Origin: Panorpa germanica
Lineage: Eukaryota; Arthropoda; Insecta; Mecoptera; Panorpidae
Assembly (NCBI GenBank): GCA_963678705.1
Contig: CAVMBN010000203.1
Span: forward strand, 84,934-148,933
DNA length: 64,000 bases
Reading direction: 5' to 3'
Shown here piece after piece: positions 28,794 through 42,761 of the stretch. The notes below the pieces were generated by a model that was not told where the DNA came from, did not search any database, and saw only the letters and a list, made by a program, of their open reading frames with translations. The translations under genes and the position numbers were made by a program. Position 1 is the first letter of the stretch. Each line of letters starts with the position of its first letter.

Positions 28794-30378
28794 AAGTATT
28801 TAAGTTTGTTTTATATTTGTGTTAACTTACCCTAAACAAAGTGTTTTTACAAAAGTATGACAGTTGGAAACCAGTGTTAAAAACGAATTTTTCATTACGC
28901 GTACACGCGGTCTTATAAACATAACCTCAAATTTGTAACTTTGATGTTTGATATAAGACATTAATAAGTGCGATAGACAAAAAAAGTGATAATAATTAGG
29001 TTAGTGTTAGTGCTAAATTATCAAGTGGTTTAAAATTCAAGAAATCTGTAGAGTTATATAAGGAAGACCTCATATAAACACTACAAATATACGGAAGACA
29101 AAAGGTTGCCGCCCACTATCAAGTAAGTCAAATAACATTAACTATAAATAATATTAAAACACAAGAATTAGTTTATATAAATGCGTGTTTTAAATAATAA
29201 TGAGAGTGTATTAATTGTTATAAGTGATTAAGTGAACAATATATGCGGTTTTCTTGGAAATAGTGATTGATCGTTCATGAACATTCAATGGTAACAAACA
29301 AATGGTAGGTAAGTAGGCATAAGTTCAAGTATGTATATGAGATATTTATAGAAATTCAGTGTGCCTTTGTTGATGTCCGGTAACCAAGTGACCTTCAAAG
29401 AAAGTGAACGGCAAAAACCTATAGGTACGTCTACTGCGCTATGGAGAACTATTTTCATTGTCGAACATTATTTTACAAACCGATTACCGTTCCATGAAAA
29501 GGCAACTATCTAAAGGTTGTCCTCAGCGATCTGTAATGGGGCCTGAGCTCTGGAACATGGTATTCGACGAGAACTGTGTTTCTGACTCGAAAGGTTGTGT
29601 AGACATATGTTTTGCCAACGATAATGTGATCCTTATCGGTGCAAATAGTACAGAAACCCTAGAAAGCCGTTCTCGACCTGCTATATATAAAATCTGTAGT
29701 TTCTTGAATCTACAAAGCTACGAAACAAATACAGTAACAACGAATGATAAACTTGTGACACACCTTGCGCGTGTCACAAGGACGGAATGAAGCTTAAACT
29801 CGGCAACTATGCCGACACTATACAAGGGGGCATTTATGCTAATAGTTGTGTATTGTGCTTCGGCATAGTATTACAGGATCAATCTTCCAGATCTTGCATG
29901 CAAAGAACTATGTTATTGACAATGACGCGTTGTTGCAGAACTGTATCTACAGAAGTGTTGCAAGTGATATTGGGGACAATTCCTTTAGATTTAAAAATCA
30001 CTCATGCACTTACTCAAGTACAAATTACGCTAGAACTGAAAAAATCAAATTTTGATGATTTAAAATTAATGCGACAAATTTCGAGGATTTAAAGTTAATG
30101 CGGTTGTAGGATAAAAGTCTAGAGACGATACCAAATATATTGCCAAAGAGATGAATGCATATATGCATAAGCTCTGGCAAGACAGATGGGACTTAATACA
30201 AAAAGGAAGACCTACGTATTGGTTTACAAGGACGTTAATATTGCTTTGCAACACAAGTGGTTCCTATCTACTATGTGTGTGATAGGCTCCTGCTACTTTA
30301 GGTGAAAAAAGTGATTAAAAGTGAGAAATTAATTATGGAAAAAAATTAAATAAATTATATGAATACTTTTTCAAACGA
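28794..30378 (+). repeat. Monomer 20, N type (1,585 bases)
   Basis: N-type markers are present, with GTTGCAAGTGAT near 29,957 as in monomer 10. Confidence 0.9.
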
Positions 30379-31965
30379 AAAGTATTTAAGTTTGTTTTAA
30401 ATTTGTGTTAATTTACCCTAAACAAAGTGTTTTTACAAAAGTATGACAGTTGGAAACCAGTGTTAAAAACGAATTTTTCATTACGCGTACACGCGGTCTT
30501 ATAAACATAACCTCAAATTTGTAACTTTGATGTTTGATATAAGACATTAATAAGTGCGATAGACAAAAAAAGTGATAATAATTAGGTTAGTGTTAGTGCT
30601 AAATTATCAAGTGGTTTAAAATTCAAGAAATCTGTAGAGTTATATAAGGAAGACCTCATATAAACACTACAAATATACGGAAGACAAAAGGTTGCCGCCC
30701 ACTATCAAGTAAGTCAAATAACATTAACTATAAATAATATTAAAACACAAGAATTAGTTTATATAAATGCGTGTTCTAAATAATAATGAGAGTGTATTAA
30801 TTGTTATAAGTGATTAAGTGAACAATATATGCGGTTTTCTTGGAAATAGTGATTGATCGTTCATGAACATTCAATGGTAACAAACAAATGGTAGGTAAGT
30901 AGGCATAAGTTCAAGTATGTATATGAGATATTTATAGAAATTCAGTGTGCCTTTGTTGATGTCCGGTGGCCAAGTGACCTTCAAAGAAAGTGACCGGCAA
31001 AAACCTATAGGTACGTCTACTGCGCTATGGAGAACTATTTTCATTGTCGAACATTATTTTACAAACCGATTACCGTTCCATGAAAAGGCAACTATCTAAA
31101 GGTTGTCCTCAGCGATCTGTAATGGGGCCTGAGCTCTGTAACATGGTATTTGACGAGAACTGTGTTTCTCACTCGAAAGGTTGTGTAGACATATGTTTTG
31201 CCAACGATAATGTGATCCTTATCGGTGCAAATAGTACAGAAACCCTAGAAAGCCGTTCTCGACCTGCTATATATAAAATCTGTAGTTTCTTGAATCTACA
31301 AAGCTACGAAACAAATACAGTAACAACGAATGATAAACTTGTGACACACCTTGCGCGTGTCACAAGGACGGAATGAAGCTTAAACTCGGCAACTATGCCG
31401 ACACTATACAAGGGGGCATTTATGCTAATAGTTGTGTATTGTGCTTCGGCATGGTATTACAGGATCAATCTTCCAGATCTTGCATGCAAAGAACTATGTT
31501 ATTGACAATGACGCGTTGTTGCAGAACTGTATCTACAGAAGTGGTGCAAGTGATATTGGGGACAATTCCTTTAGATTTAAAAATCACTCATGCACTTACT
31601 CAAGTACAAATTACGCTAGAACTGAAAAAATCAAATTTTGATGATTTAAAATTAATGCGACAAATTTCGAGGATTTAAAGTTAATGCGGTTGTAGGATAA
31701 AAGTCTGGAGACGATACCAAATATATTGCCAAAGAGATGAATGCATATATGCATAAGCTCTGGCAAGACAGATGGGACTTAATACAAAAAGGAAGACCTA
31801 CGTATTGGTTTACAAGGACGTTAATATTGCTTTGCAACACAAGTGGTTCCTATCTACTATGTGTGTGATAGGCTCCTGCTACTTTAGGTGAAAAAAGTGA
31901 TTAAAAGTGAGAAATTAATTATGGAAAAAAATTAAATAAATTATATGAATACTTTTTCAAACGAA
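30379..31965 (+). repeat. Monomer 21, C type (1,587 bases)
   Basis: C-type marker CTCTGTAACATGG at about 31,135. Confidence 0.9.
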
Positions 31966-33270
31966 AAGTATTTAAGTTTGTTTTAAATTTGTGTTAATTT
32001 ACCCTAAACAAAGTGTTTTTACAAAAGTATGACAGTTGGAAACCAGTGTTAAAAACGAATTTTTCATTACGCGTACACGCGGTCTTATAAACATAACCTC
32101 AAATTTGTAACTTTGATGTTTGATATAAGACATTAATAAGTGCGATAGACAAAAAAAGTGATAATAATTAGGTTAGTGTTAGTGCTAAAACATCAAGTGG
32201 TTTAAAATTCAAGAAATCTGTAGAGATATAAAAGGAAGACCTCATATAAACACTACAAATATACGGAAGACAAAAGGTTGCCGCCCACTATCAAGTAAGT
32301 CGAATAACAATAACTATAAATAATATTAAAACACAAGAATTAGTTTAAATAAATGCGTGTTTTAAATAATAATGAGAGTGTATTAATTGTTATAAGTGAT
32401 TAAGTGAACAATATATGCGGTTTTCTTGGAAATAGTGATTGATCGTTCATGAACATTTAATGGTAACAAACAAATGGTAAGTAAGTAGACATAAGTACAA
32501 GTATGTATATGAGATATTTATAGAAATTCAGTGTGCCTTTGTTGATGTCCGGTGGCCAAGTGACCTTTAAAGAATTAGACCGCCAAAAACCTATAGGTAC
32601 GTCTACTGCGCTATGGAGAACTATTTTCATTGTCGAACATTATTTTACAAACCGATTACCGTTCCATGAAAAGGCAACTATCTAAAGGTTATCCTCAGCG
32701 ATCTGTAATGGGGCCTGAGCTCTGGAACATGGTATTCGACGAGAACAGTGTTTCTCACTCGAAAGGTTGTGTAGACATATGTTTTGCCAACGATAATGTG
32801 ATCCTTATCGGTGCAAATAGTACAGAAACCCTCGAAAGCCGTTCTCGACCTGCTATATATAAAATCTGTAGTTTCTTGAAGCTACAAAGCTACGAAACAA
32901 ATACAGTAACAACGAATGATAAACTTGTAACACACCTTGCGCGTGTCACAAGGACGGAATGAAGCTTAAACTCGGCAACTATGCCGACACTATACAAGGG
33001 GGCATTTATGCTAATAGTTGTGTATTGTGCTTCGGAATGGTATTACAGGATCAATCTTCCAGATCTTTCATGCAAAGAACTATGTTATTGACGATGACGC
33101 GTTGTTGCAGAACTGTACAAGGACGTTAATATTGCTTTGCAACACAAGTAGTTCCTATCTACTATGTGTGTGATCGGCTCCTGCTACTTTAGGTGAAAAA
33201 AGTGATTAAAAGTGAGAAATTAATTATGGAAAAAAATTAAATAAATTATATGAATACTTTTTCAAACGAA
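31966..33270 (+). repeat. Monomer 22 (1,305 bases, same deletion as monomer 5)
   Basis: It has the same deletion junction as monomer 5 (at about 33,117), the same total length and the S-type marker. It is followed, as monomer 5 is, by a unit with CAATATTAAC. Confidence 0.9.
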
Positions 33271-34847
33271 AAGTATTTAAGTTTGTTTTAAATTTGTGTT
33301 AATTTACCCTAAACAAAGTGTTTTTACAAAAGTTTGACAGTTGGAAACCAGTGTTAAAAACGAATTTTTCATTACGCGTACACGCGGTCTTATAAACATA
33401 ACCTCAAATTTGTAACTTTGATGTTTAATATAAGACATTAATAAGTGCGATAGACAAAAAAAGTGATAATAATTAGGTTAGTGTTAGTGCTAAAACATCA
33501 AGTGGTTTAAAATTCAAGAAATCTGTAGAGATATATAAGGAAGACCTCATATAAACACTACAAATATACGGAAGACAAAAGGTTGCCGCCCACTATCAAG
33601 TAAGTCGAATAACATTAACTATAAATAATATTAAAACACAAGAATTAGTTTATATAAATGCGTGTTTTAAATATTAATGAGAGTGTATTAATTGTTATAA
33701 GTGATTAAGTAAACAATATATGCGGTTATCTTGGAAATAGTGATTGATCGTTCATGAACATTCAATATTAACAAACAAATGGTAAGTAAGTAGGCATAAG
33801 TACAAGTTTGTATATGAGATATGTATAGAAATTCAGTGTGCCTTTGTTGATGTCCGGTGGCCAAGTGACCTTCAAAGAATTAGACCGGCAAAAACCTATA
33901 GGTACGTCTACTGCGCTATGGAGAACTATTTTCATTGTCGAACATTATTTTACAAACCGATTACCGTTCCATGAAAAGGCAACTATCTAAAGGTTGTCCT
34001 CAGCGATCTATAATGGAGCCTGAGCTCTGGAACATGGTATTCGACGAGAACTGTGTTTCTCACTCGAAAGGTTGTGTAGACATATGTTTTGCCAACGATA
34101 ATGTGATCCTTATCGGTGCAAATAGTACAGAAACCCTAGAAAGCCGTTCTCGACCTGCTTTATATAAAATCTGTAGTTTCTTGAAGCTACAAAGCTACGA
34201 AACAAATACAGTAACAACGAATGATAAACTTGTAACACACCTTGCGCGTGTCACATGGACGGAATAAAGCTTAAACTCGGCAACTATGCCGACACTATAC
34301 AAGGGGGCATTTATGCTAATAGTTGTGTATTGTGCTTCGGCATGGTATTACAGGATCAATCTTCCATGCAAAGAACTATGTTATTGACGATGACGCGTTG
34401 TTGCAGAACTGTATCTACAGAAGTGGTGCAAGTGATATTGGGGACAATTCCTTTAGATTTAAAAATCACTCATGCACTTACTCAAGTACAAATTACGCTA
34501 GAACTGAAAAAAACAAATTTTGATGATTTAAAATTAATGCGACAAATTTCGAGGATTTAAAGTTAATGCGGCTGTAGGATAAAAGTCTGGAGACGATACC
34601 AAATATATTGCCAAAGAGATCAATGCATATATGCATAAGCTCTGGCAAGACAGATGGGACTTAATACAAAAAGGAAGACCTACGTATTGGTTTACAAGGA
34701 CGTTAATATTGCTTTGCAACACAAGTGGTTCCTATCTACTATGTGTGTGATCGGCTCCTGCTACTTTAGGTAAAAAAAGTGATTAATAGTGAGAAATTAA
34801 TTATGGAAAAAAATTAAATAAATTATATGAATACTTTTTCAAACGAA
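33271..34847 (+). repeat. Monomer 23 (1,577 bases)
   Basis: Shares CAATATTAAC and the E variant with monomer 6. A 9-base in-frame loss lies at about 34,364 (CAATCTTCCATGC). Confidence 0.9.
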
Positions 34848-36433
34848 AAGTATTTAAGTTTGTTTTAAATTTGTGTTAACTTACCCTAAACAAAGTGTTT
34901 TTACAAAAGTTTGACAGTTGGAAACCAGTGTTAAAAACGAATTTTTCATTACGCGTACACGCGGTCTTAAAAACATAACCTCAAATTTGTAACTTTGATG
35001 TTTGATATAAGACATTAATAAGTGCGATAAACAAAAAAAGTGATAATAATTAGGTTAGTGTTAGTGCTAAAACATCAAGTGGTTTAAAATTCAAGAAATC
35101 TGTAGAGATATATAAGGAAGACCTCATATAAACACTACAAATATACGGAAGACAAAAGGTTGCCGCCCACTATCAAGTAAGTCGAATAACATTAACTATA
35201 AATAATATTAAAACACAACAATTAGTTTATATAAATGCGTGTTTTAAATAATAATGAGAGTGTAATAATTGTTATAAGTGATTAAGTGAACAATATATGC
35301 GGATTTCTTGGAAATAGTGATTGATCGTTCATGAACATTCAATGGTAACAAACAAATGGTAAGTAAGTAGGCATAAGTACAAGTATGTATATGAGATATT
35401 TATAGAAATTCAGTGTGCCTTTGTTGATGTCCGGTGACCAAGTTACCTTCAAAGAATTAGACCGGCAAAAACCTATAGGTACGTCTACTGCGCTATGGAG
35501 AACTATTTTCAATGTCGAACTTTATTTTACAAACCGATTACCGTTCCATGAAAAGGCAACTATCTAAAGGTTGTCTTGAGCGATCTGTAATGGGGCCTGA
35601 GCTCTGGAACATGGTATTCGACGAGAACTGTGTTTCTCACTCGAAAGGTTGTGTAGACATATGTTTTGCCAACGATAATGTGATCCTTATCGGTGCAAAT
35701 AGTACAGAAACCCTAGAAAGCCGTTCTCGACCTGCTATATATAAAATCTGTAGTTTCTTGAAGCTACAAAGCTACGAAACAAATACAGTAACAACGAATG
35801 ATAAACTTGTACCACACCTTGCGCATGTCACAAGGACGGAATAAAGCTTAAACTCGGCAACTATGCCGACACTATACAAGGGGGCATTTATGCTAATAGT
35901 TGTGTATTGTGCTTCGGCATGGTATTACAGGATCAATCTTCCAGATCTTCCATGCAAAGAACTATGTTATTGACGATGACGCGTTGTTGCAGAACTGTAT
36001 CTACAGAAGTGGTGCAAGTGATATTGGGGACAATTCCGTTAAATTTAAAAATCACTCATGCACTTACTCAAGTACAAATTACGCTAGAACTGAAAAAATT
36101 AAATTTTGATGATTTGAAATTAATGCGACAAATTTCGAGGATTTAAAGTTAATGCGGCTGTAGGATAAAAGTCTGGAGACGATACCAAATATATTGCCAA
36201 AGAGATGAATGCATATATCCATAAGCTCTGGCAAGACAGATGGGACTTAATACAAAAAGGAAGACCTACGTATTGGTTTACAAGGACGTTAATATTGCTT
36301 TGCAACACAAGTGGTTCCTATCTACTATGTGTGAGATCGGCTCCTGCTACTTTAGGTGAAAAAAGTGATTAAAAGTGAGAAATTAATTATGGAAAAAAAA
36401 TAAATAAATTATATGAATACTTTTTCAAACGAA
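34848..36433 (+). repeat. Monomer 24 (1,586 bases)
   Basis: Full-length left-subfamily unit. GTCTTGAGCGATC replaces GTCCTCAGCGATC in the RT GCPQ motif, as in monomers 27, 28 and 30. Confidence 0.9.
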
Positions 36434-38018
36434 AAGTATTTAAGTTTGTTTTAAATTTGTGGTTATTTACCTTAAACAAAGTGTTTTTACAAAAGTTTGA
36501 CAGTTGGAAACCAGTGTTAAAAACGAATTTTTCATTACGCGTACACGCGTTTTTATAAACATAACCTTAAATTTGTAACTTTGATGTTTGATATAAGATA
36601 TTAATAAGTGCGATAGACAAAAAAAGTGATAATATTTAGGTTAGTGTTAGTGCTAAAACATCAAGTGGTTTAAAATTCAAGAAATCTGTAGAGATATATA
36701 AGGAAGACCTCATATAAACTCTACAAATATACGGAAGACAAAAGGTTGCCGCCCACTATCAAGTAAGTCGAATAACATTAACTATAAATAATATTAAAAC
36801 ACAAGAATTAGTTTATATAAATGCGTGTTTTAAATAATAATGAGAGTGTATTAATTGTTATAAGTGATTAAGTGAACAATATATGCGGTTTTCTTGGAAA
36901 TAGTGATTGATCGTTCATGAACATTCAATATTAACAAACAAATGGTAAGTAAGTAGGCATAAGTACAAGTATGTATATGAGTTATTTATAGAAATTCAGT
37001 GTGCCTTTGTTGATGTCCGGTGGCCAAGTGACTTTAAAGAATTAGACCGGCAAAAACCTATAGGTACGTCTACTGCGCTATGGAGAACTATTTTCATTGT
37101 CGAACATTATTTTACAAACCGATTACCGTTCCATGAAAAGGCAACTATCTAAAGGTTGTCCTCAGCGATCTATAATGGGGCCTGAGCTCTGGAACATGGT
37201 ATTCGACGAGAACTGTGTTTCTCACTCGAAAGGTTGTGTAGACATATGTTTTGCCAACGATAATGTGATACTTATCGGTGCAAATAGTACAGAAACCCTA
37301 GAAAGCCTTTCTCGACCTGCTATATATAAAATCTGTAGTTTTTTGAATCTACAAAGCTACGAAACAAATACAGTAACAACGAATGATAAACTTGTGACAC
37401 ACCTTGCGCGTGTCACAAGGACAGAATGAAGCTTAAACTCGGCAACTATGCCGACACTATACAAGGGGGCATTTATGCTAATAGTTGTGTATTGTGCTTC
37501 GGCATGGTATTACAGGATCAATCTTCCAGATCTTCCATGCAAAGAACTATGTTATTGACGATGACGCGTTGTTGCAGAACTGTATCTACAGAAGTGGTGC
37601 AAGTGATATTGAAGACAATTCCTTTAGATTTAAAAATCACTCATGCACTTACTCAAGTACAAATTACGCTAGAACTGAGAAAAACAAATTTTGATGATTT
37701 AAAATTAATGCGACAAATTTCGAGGATTTAAAGTTAATGCGGCTGTAGGATAAAAGTCTGGAGACGATACCAAATATATTGCCAAAGAGATCAATGCATA
37801 TATGCATAAGCTCTGGCAAGACAGATGGGACTTAATACAAAAAGGAAGACCTACGTATTGGTTTACAAGGACGTTAATATTGCTTTGCAACACAAGTGGT
37901 TCCTATCTACTATGTGTGTGATCGGCTCCTGCTACTTTAGGTAAAAAAAGTGATTAATAGTGAGAAATTAATTATGGAAAAAAATTAAATAAATTATATG
38001 AATACTTTTTCAAACGAA
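36434..38018 (+). repeat. Monomer 25 (1,585 bases)
   Basis: Full-length left-subfamily unit with CAATATTAAC and an N-type RT part, so it is mosaic. Confidence 0.88.
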
Positions 38019-39604
38019 AAGTATTTAAGTTTGTTTTAAATTTGTGTTAACTTACCCTAAACAAAGTGTTTTTACAAAAGTTTGACAGTTGAAAACCAGT
38101 GTTAAAAACGAATTTTTCATTACGCGTACACGCGGTCTTAAAAACATAACCTCAAATTTGTAACTTTGATGTTTGATATAAGACATTAATAAGTGCGATA
38201 AACAAAAAAAGTGATAATAATTAGGTTAGTGTTAGTGCTAAAACATCAAGTGGTTTAAAATTCAAGAAATCTGTAGAGATATATAAGGAAGACCTCATAT
38301 AAACACTACAAATATACGGAAGACAAAAGGTTGCCGCCCACTATCAAGTAAGTCGAATAACATTAACTATAAATAATATTAAAACACAAGAATTAGTTTA
38401 TATAAATGCGTGTTTTAAATAATAATGAAAGTGTATTAATTGTTATAAGTGATTAAGTGAACAATATATGCGGTTTTCTTGGAAATAGTGATTGATCGTT
38501 CATGAACATTTAATGGTAACAAACAAATGGTAGGTAAGTAGGCATAAGTTCAAGTATGTATATGAGATATTTATAGAAATTCAGTGTGCCTTTGTTGATG
38601 TCCGGTAACCAAGTGACCTTCAAAGAATTAGACCGGCAAAAACCTATAGGTACGTCTACTGCGCTATGGAGAACTATTTTCATTGTCGAACATTATTTTA
38701 CAAACCGATTACCGTTCCATGAAAAGGCAACTATCTAAAGGTTGTCCTCAGCGATCTGTAATGGGGCCTGAGCTCTGGAACATGGTATTCGACGAGAACT
38801 GTGTTTCTCACTCAAAAGGTTGTGTAGACATATGTTTTGCCAACGATAATGTGATCCTTATCGGTGCAAATAGTACAGAAACCCTAGAAAGCCGTTCTCG
38901 ACCTGCTATATAAAAAACCTGTAGTTTTTTGAATCTACAAAGCTACGAAACAAATACAGTAACAACGAATGATAAACTTGTGACACACCTTGCGCGTGTC
39001 ACAAGGACGGAATGAAGCTTAAACTCGGCAACTATGCCGACACTATACAAGGGGGCATTTACGCTAAAAGTTGTGTATTGTTCTTCGGAATGGTATTACA
39101 GTTTAAATCTTCCAGATCTTCCATGCAAAGAACTATGTTATTGACGATGACGCGTTGTTGCAGAACTGTATCTACAGAAGTGGTGCAAGTGATATTGGGG
39201 ACAATTCCTTTAGATTTAAAAATCACTCATGCACTTACTCAAGTACAAATTACGCTAGAACTGAAAAAATCAAATTTTGATGATTTAAAATTAATGCGAC
39301 AAATTTCGAGGATTTAAAGTTAATGCGGTTGCAGGATAAAAGTCTGGAGACGATACCAAATATATTGCCAAAGAGATGAATGCATATATGCATAAGCTCT
39401 GGCAAGACAGATGGGACTTAATACAAAAAGGAAGACCTACGTATTGGTTTACAAGGACGTTAATATTGCTTTGCAACACAAGTGGTTTCTATCTACTATG
39501 TGTGTGATCGGCTCCTGCTACTTTAGGTGAAAAAAGTGATTAAAAGTGAGAAATTAATTATGGAAAAAAATTAAATAAATTATATGAATACTTCTTCAAA
39601 CGAA
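38019..39604 (+). repeat. Monomer 26 (1,586 bases)
   Basis: Full-length unit with the early RT stop (TATATAAAAAACC) also seen in monomers 7 and 16, and a local change CAGTTTAAATC near 39,100. Confidence 0.9.
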
Positions 39605-41183
39605 AAGTATTTAAGTTTGTTTTAAATTTGTCTTTATTTACCCTAAACAAAGTGTTTTTACAAAAGTTTGACAGTTAGAAACCAGTGTTAAAAACGAATT
39701 TTTCATTACGCGGTCTCATAAACATAACCTCAATTTTGTAACTTTGATGTTTGATATAAGACATTAATAAGTGCGATAGACAAAAAAAGTGATAATAATT
39801 AGGTTAGTGTTAGTGCTAAAACATCAAGTGGTTTAAAATTTAAGAAATCTGTAGAGATATATAAGGAAGACCTCATATAAACACTACAAATATACGGAAG
39901 ACAAAAGGTTGCCGCCCACTATCAAGTAAGTCGAGTAACATTAACTATAAATAATATTAAAACACAACAATAAGTTTATATAAATGCGTGTTTTGAATAA
40001 TAATGAGAGTGTATTAAATGTTATAAGTGATAAGGTGAACAATATATGCGGTTTTCTTGGAAATAGTGATTGATCGTTCATGAACATTCAATGGTAACAA
40101 ACAAATGGTAAGTAAGTAGGCATAAGTACAAGTATGTATATGAGATATTTATAGAAATTCAGTGTGCCTTTGTTGATGTCTGGTGACCAAGTGACCTTCA
40201 AAGAATTAGACCGGCAAAAACCTATAGGTACGTCTACTGCGCTATGGAGAACTATTTTCATTGTCGAACATTATTTTACAAACCGATTACCGTTCCATGA
40301 AAAGGCAACTATCTAAAGGTTGTCTTGAGCGATCTGTAATGGGGCCTGAGCTCTGGAACATGGTATTCGACGAAAACCGTGTTTCTCACTCGAAAGGTTG
40401 TGTAGACATATGTTTTGCCAACGATAATGTGATCCTTATCGGTGCAAATAGTGCAGAAACCCTAGAAAGCCGTTCTCGACCTGCTATATATAAAATCTGT
40501 AGTTTCTTGAAGCTACAAAGCTACGAAACAAATACAGTAACAACGAATGATAAACTTGTAACACACCTTGCGCGTGTCACAAGGACGAAATAAAGCTTAA
40601 ACTCGGCAACTATGCCGACACTATACAAGGGGGCATTTATGCTAATAGTTGTGTATTGTGCTTCGGCATGGTATTACAGGATCAATCTTCCAGATCTTCC
40701 ATGCAAAGAACTATGTTATTGACGATGACGCGTTGTTGCAGAACTGTATCTACAGAAGTGGTGCAAGTGATATTGGGGACAATTCCTTTAGATTTAAAAA
40801 TCACTCATGAACTTACTCAAGTACGAATTACGCTAGAACTGAAAAAATCAAATTTTGATGATTTAAAATTAATGCGACAAATTTCGAGGATTTAAAGTTA
40901 AATGCGGCTGTAGGATAAAAGTCTGGAGACGATACCAAATATATTGCCAAAGAGATGAATGCATATATGCATAAGCTCTGGCAAGACAGATGGGACTTAA
41001 TACAAAAAGGAAGACCTACGTATTGGTTTACAAGGACGTTAATATTGCTTTGCAACACAAGTGGTTCCTATCTACTATGTGTGTGATCGGCTCCTGCTAC
41101 TTTAGGTAAAAAAAGTGATTAATAGTGAGAAATTAATTATGGAAAAAAATTAAATAAATTATATGAATACTTTTTCAAACGAA
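39605..41183 (+). repeat. Monomer 27 (1,579 bases)
   Basis: Almost identical to monomer 28 over roughly 1,490 bases. One visible difference is G against A in AATAGTRCAGAAAC. Both share the short deletion CATTACGCGGTCTC. Confidence 0.92.
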
Positions 41184-42761
41184 AAGTATTTAAGTTTGTT
41201 TTAAATTTGTCTTTATTTACCCTAAACAAAGTGTTTTTACAAAAGTTTGACAGTTAGAAACCAGTGTTAAAAACGAATTTTTCATTACGCGGTCTCATAA
41301 ACATAACCTCAATTTTGTAACTTTGATGTTTGATATAAGACATTAATAAGTGCGATAGACAAAAAAAGTGATAATAATTAGGTTAGTGTTAGTGCTAAAA
41401 CATCAAGTGGTTTAAAATTTAAGAAATCTGTAGAGATATATAAGGAAGACCTCATATAAACACTACAAATATACGGAAGACAAAAGGTTGCCGCCCACTA
41501 TCAAGTAAGTCGAGTAACATTAACTATAAATAATATTAAAACACAACAATAAGTTTATATAAATGCGTGTTTTGAATAATAATGAGAGTGTATTAAATGT
41601 TATAAGTGATAAGGTGAACAATATATGCGGTTTTCTTGGAAATAGTGATTGATCGTTCATGAACATTCAATGGTAACAAACAAATGGTAAGTAAGTAGGC
41701 ATAAGTACAAGTATGTATATGAGATATTTATAGAAATTCAGTGTGCCTTTGTTGATGTCTGGTGACCAAGTGACCTTCAAAGAATTAGACCGGCAAAAAC
41801 CTATAGGTACGTCTACTGCGCTATGGAGAACTATTTTCATTGTCGAACATTATTTTACAAACCGATTACCGTTCCATGAAAAGGCAACTATCTAAAGGTT
41901 GTCTTGAGCGATCTGTAATGGGGCCTGAGCTCTGGAACATGGTATTCGACGAAAACCGTGTTTCTCACTCGAAAGGTTGTGTAGACATATGTTTTGCCAA
42001 CGATAATGTGATCCTTATCGGTGCAAATAGTACAGAAACCCTAGAAAGCCGTTCTCGACCTGCTATATATAAAATCTGTAGTTTCTTGAAGCTACAAAGC
42101 TACGAAACAAATACAGTAACAACGAATGATAAACTTGTAACACACCTTGCGCGTGTCACAAGGACGAAATAAAGCTTAAACTCGGCAACTATGCCGACAC
42201 TATACAAGGGGGCATTTATGCTAATAGTTGTGTATTGTGCTTCGGCATGGTATTACAGGATCAATCTTCCAGATCTTCCATGCAAAGAACTATGTTATTG
42301 ACGATGACGCGTTGTTGCAGAACTGTATCTACAGAAGTGGTGCAAGTGATATTGGGGACAATTCCTTTAGATTTAAAAATCACTCATGAACTTACTCAAG
42401 TACGAATTACGCTAGAACTGAAAAAATCAAATTTTGATGATTTAAAATTAATGCGACAAATTTCGAGGATTTAAAGTTAAATGCGGCTGTAGGATAAAAG
42501 TCTGGAGACGATACCAAATATATTGCCAAAGAGATGAATGCATATATGCATAAGCTCTGGCAAGACAGATGGGACTTAATACAAAAAGGAAGACCTACGT
42601 ATTGGTTTACAAGGACGTTAATATTGCTTTGCAACACAAGTGGTTCCTATCTACTATGTGTGTGATCGGCTCCTGCTACTTTAGGTGATAAAAGTGATTA
42701 AAAGTAAAAATTAATTATGGAAAAAAATTTAATAAATTATATGAATACTTTTTCAAACGAA
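41184..42761 (+). repeat. Monomer 28 (1,578 bases)
   Basis: Nearly identical neighbour of monomer 27. The two diverge only after TTTAGGT near the 3' end. Confidence 0.92.
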
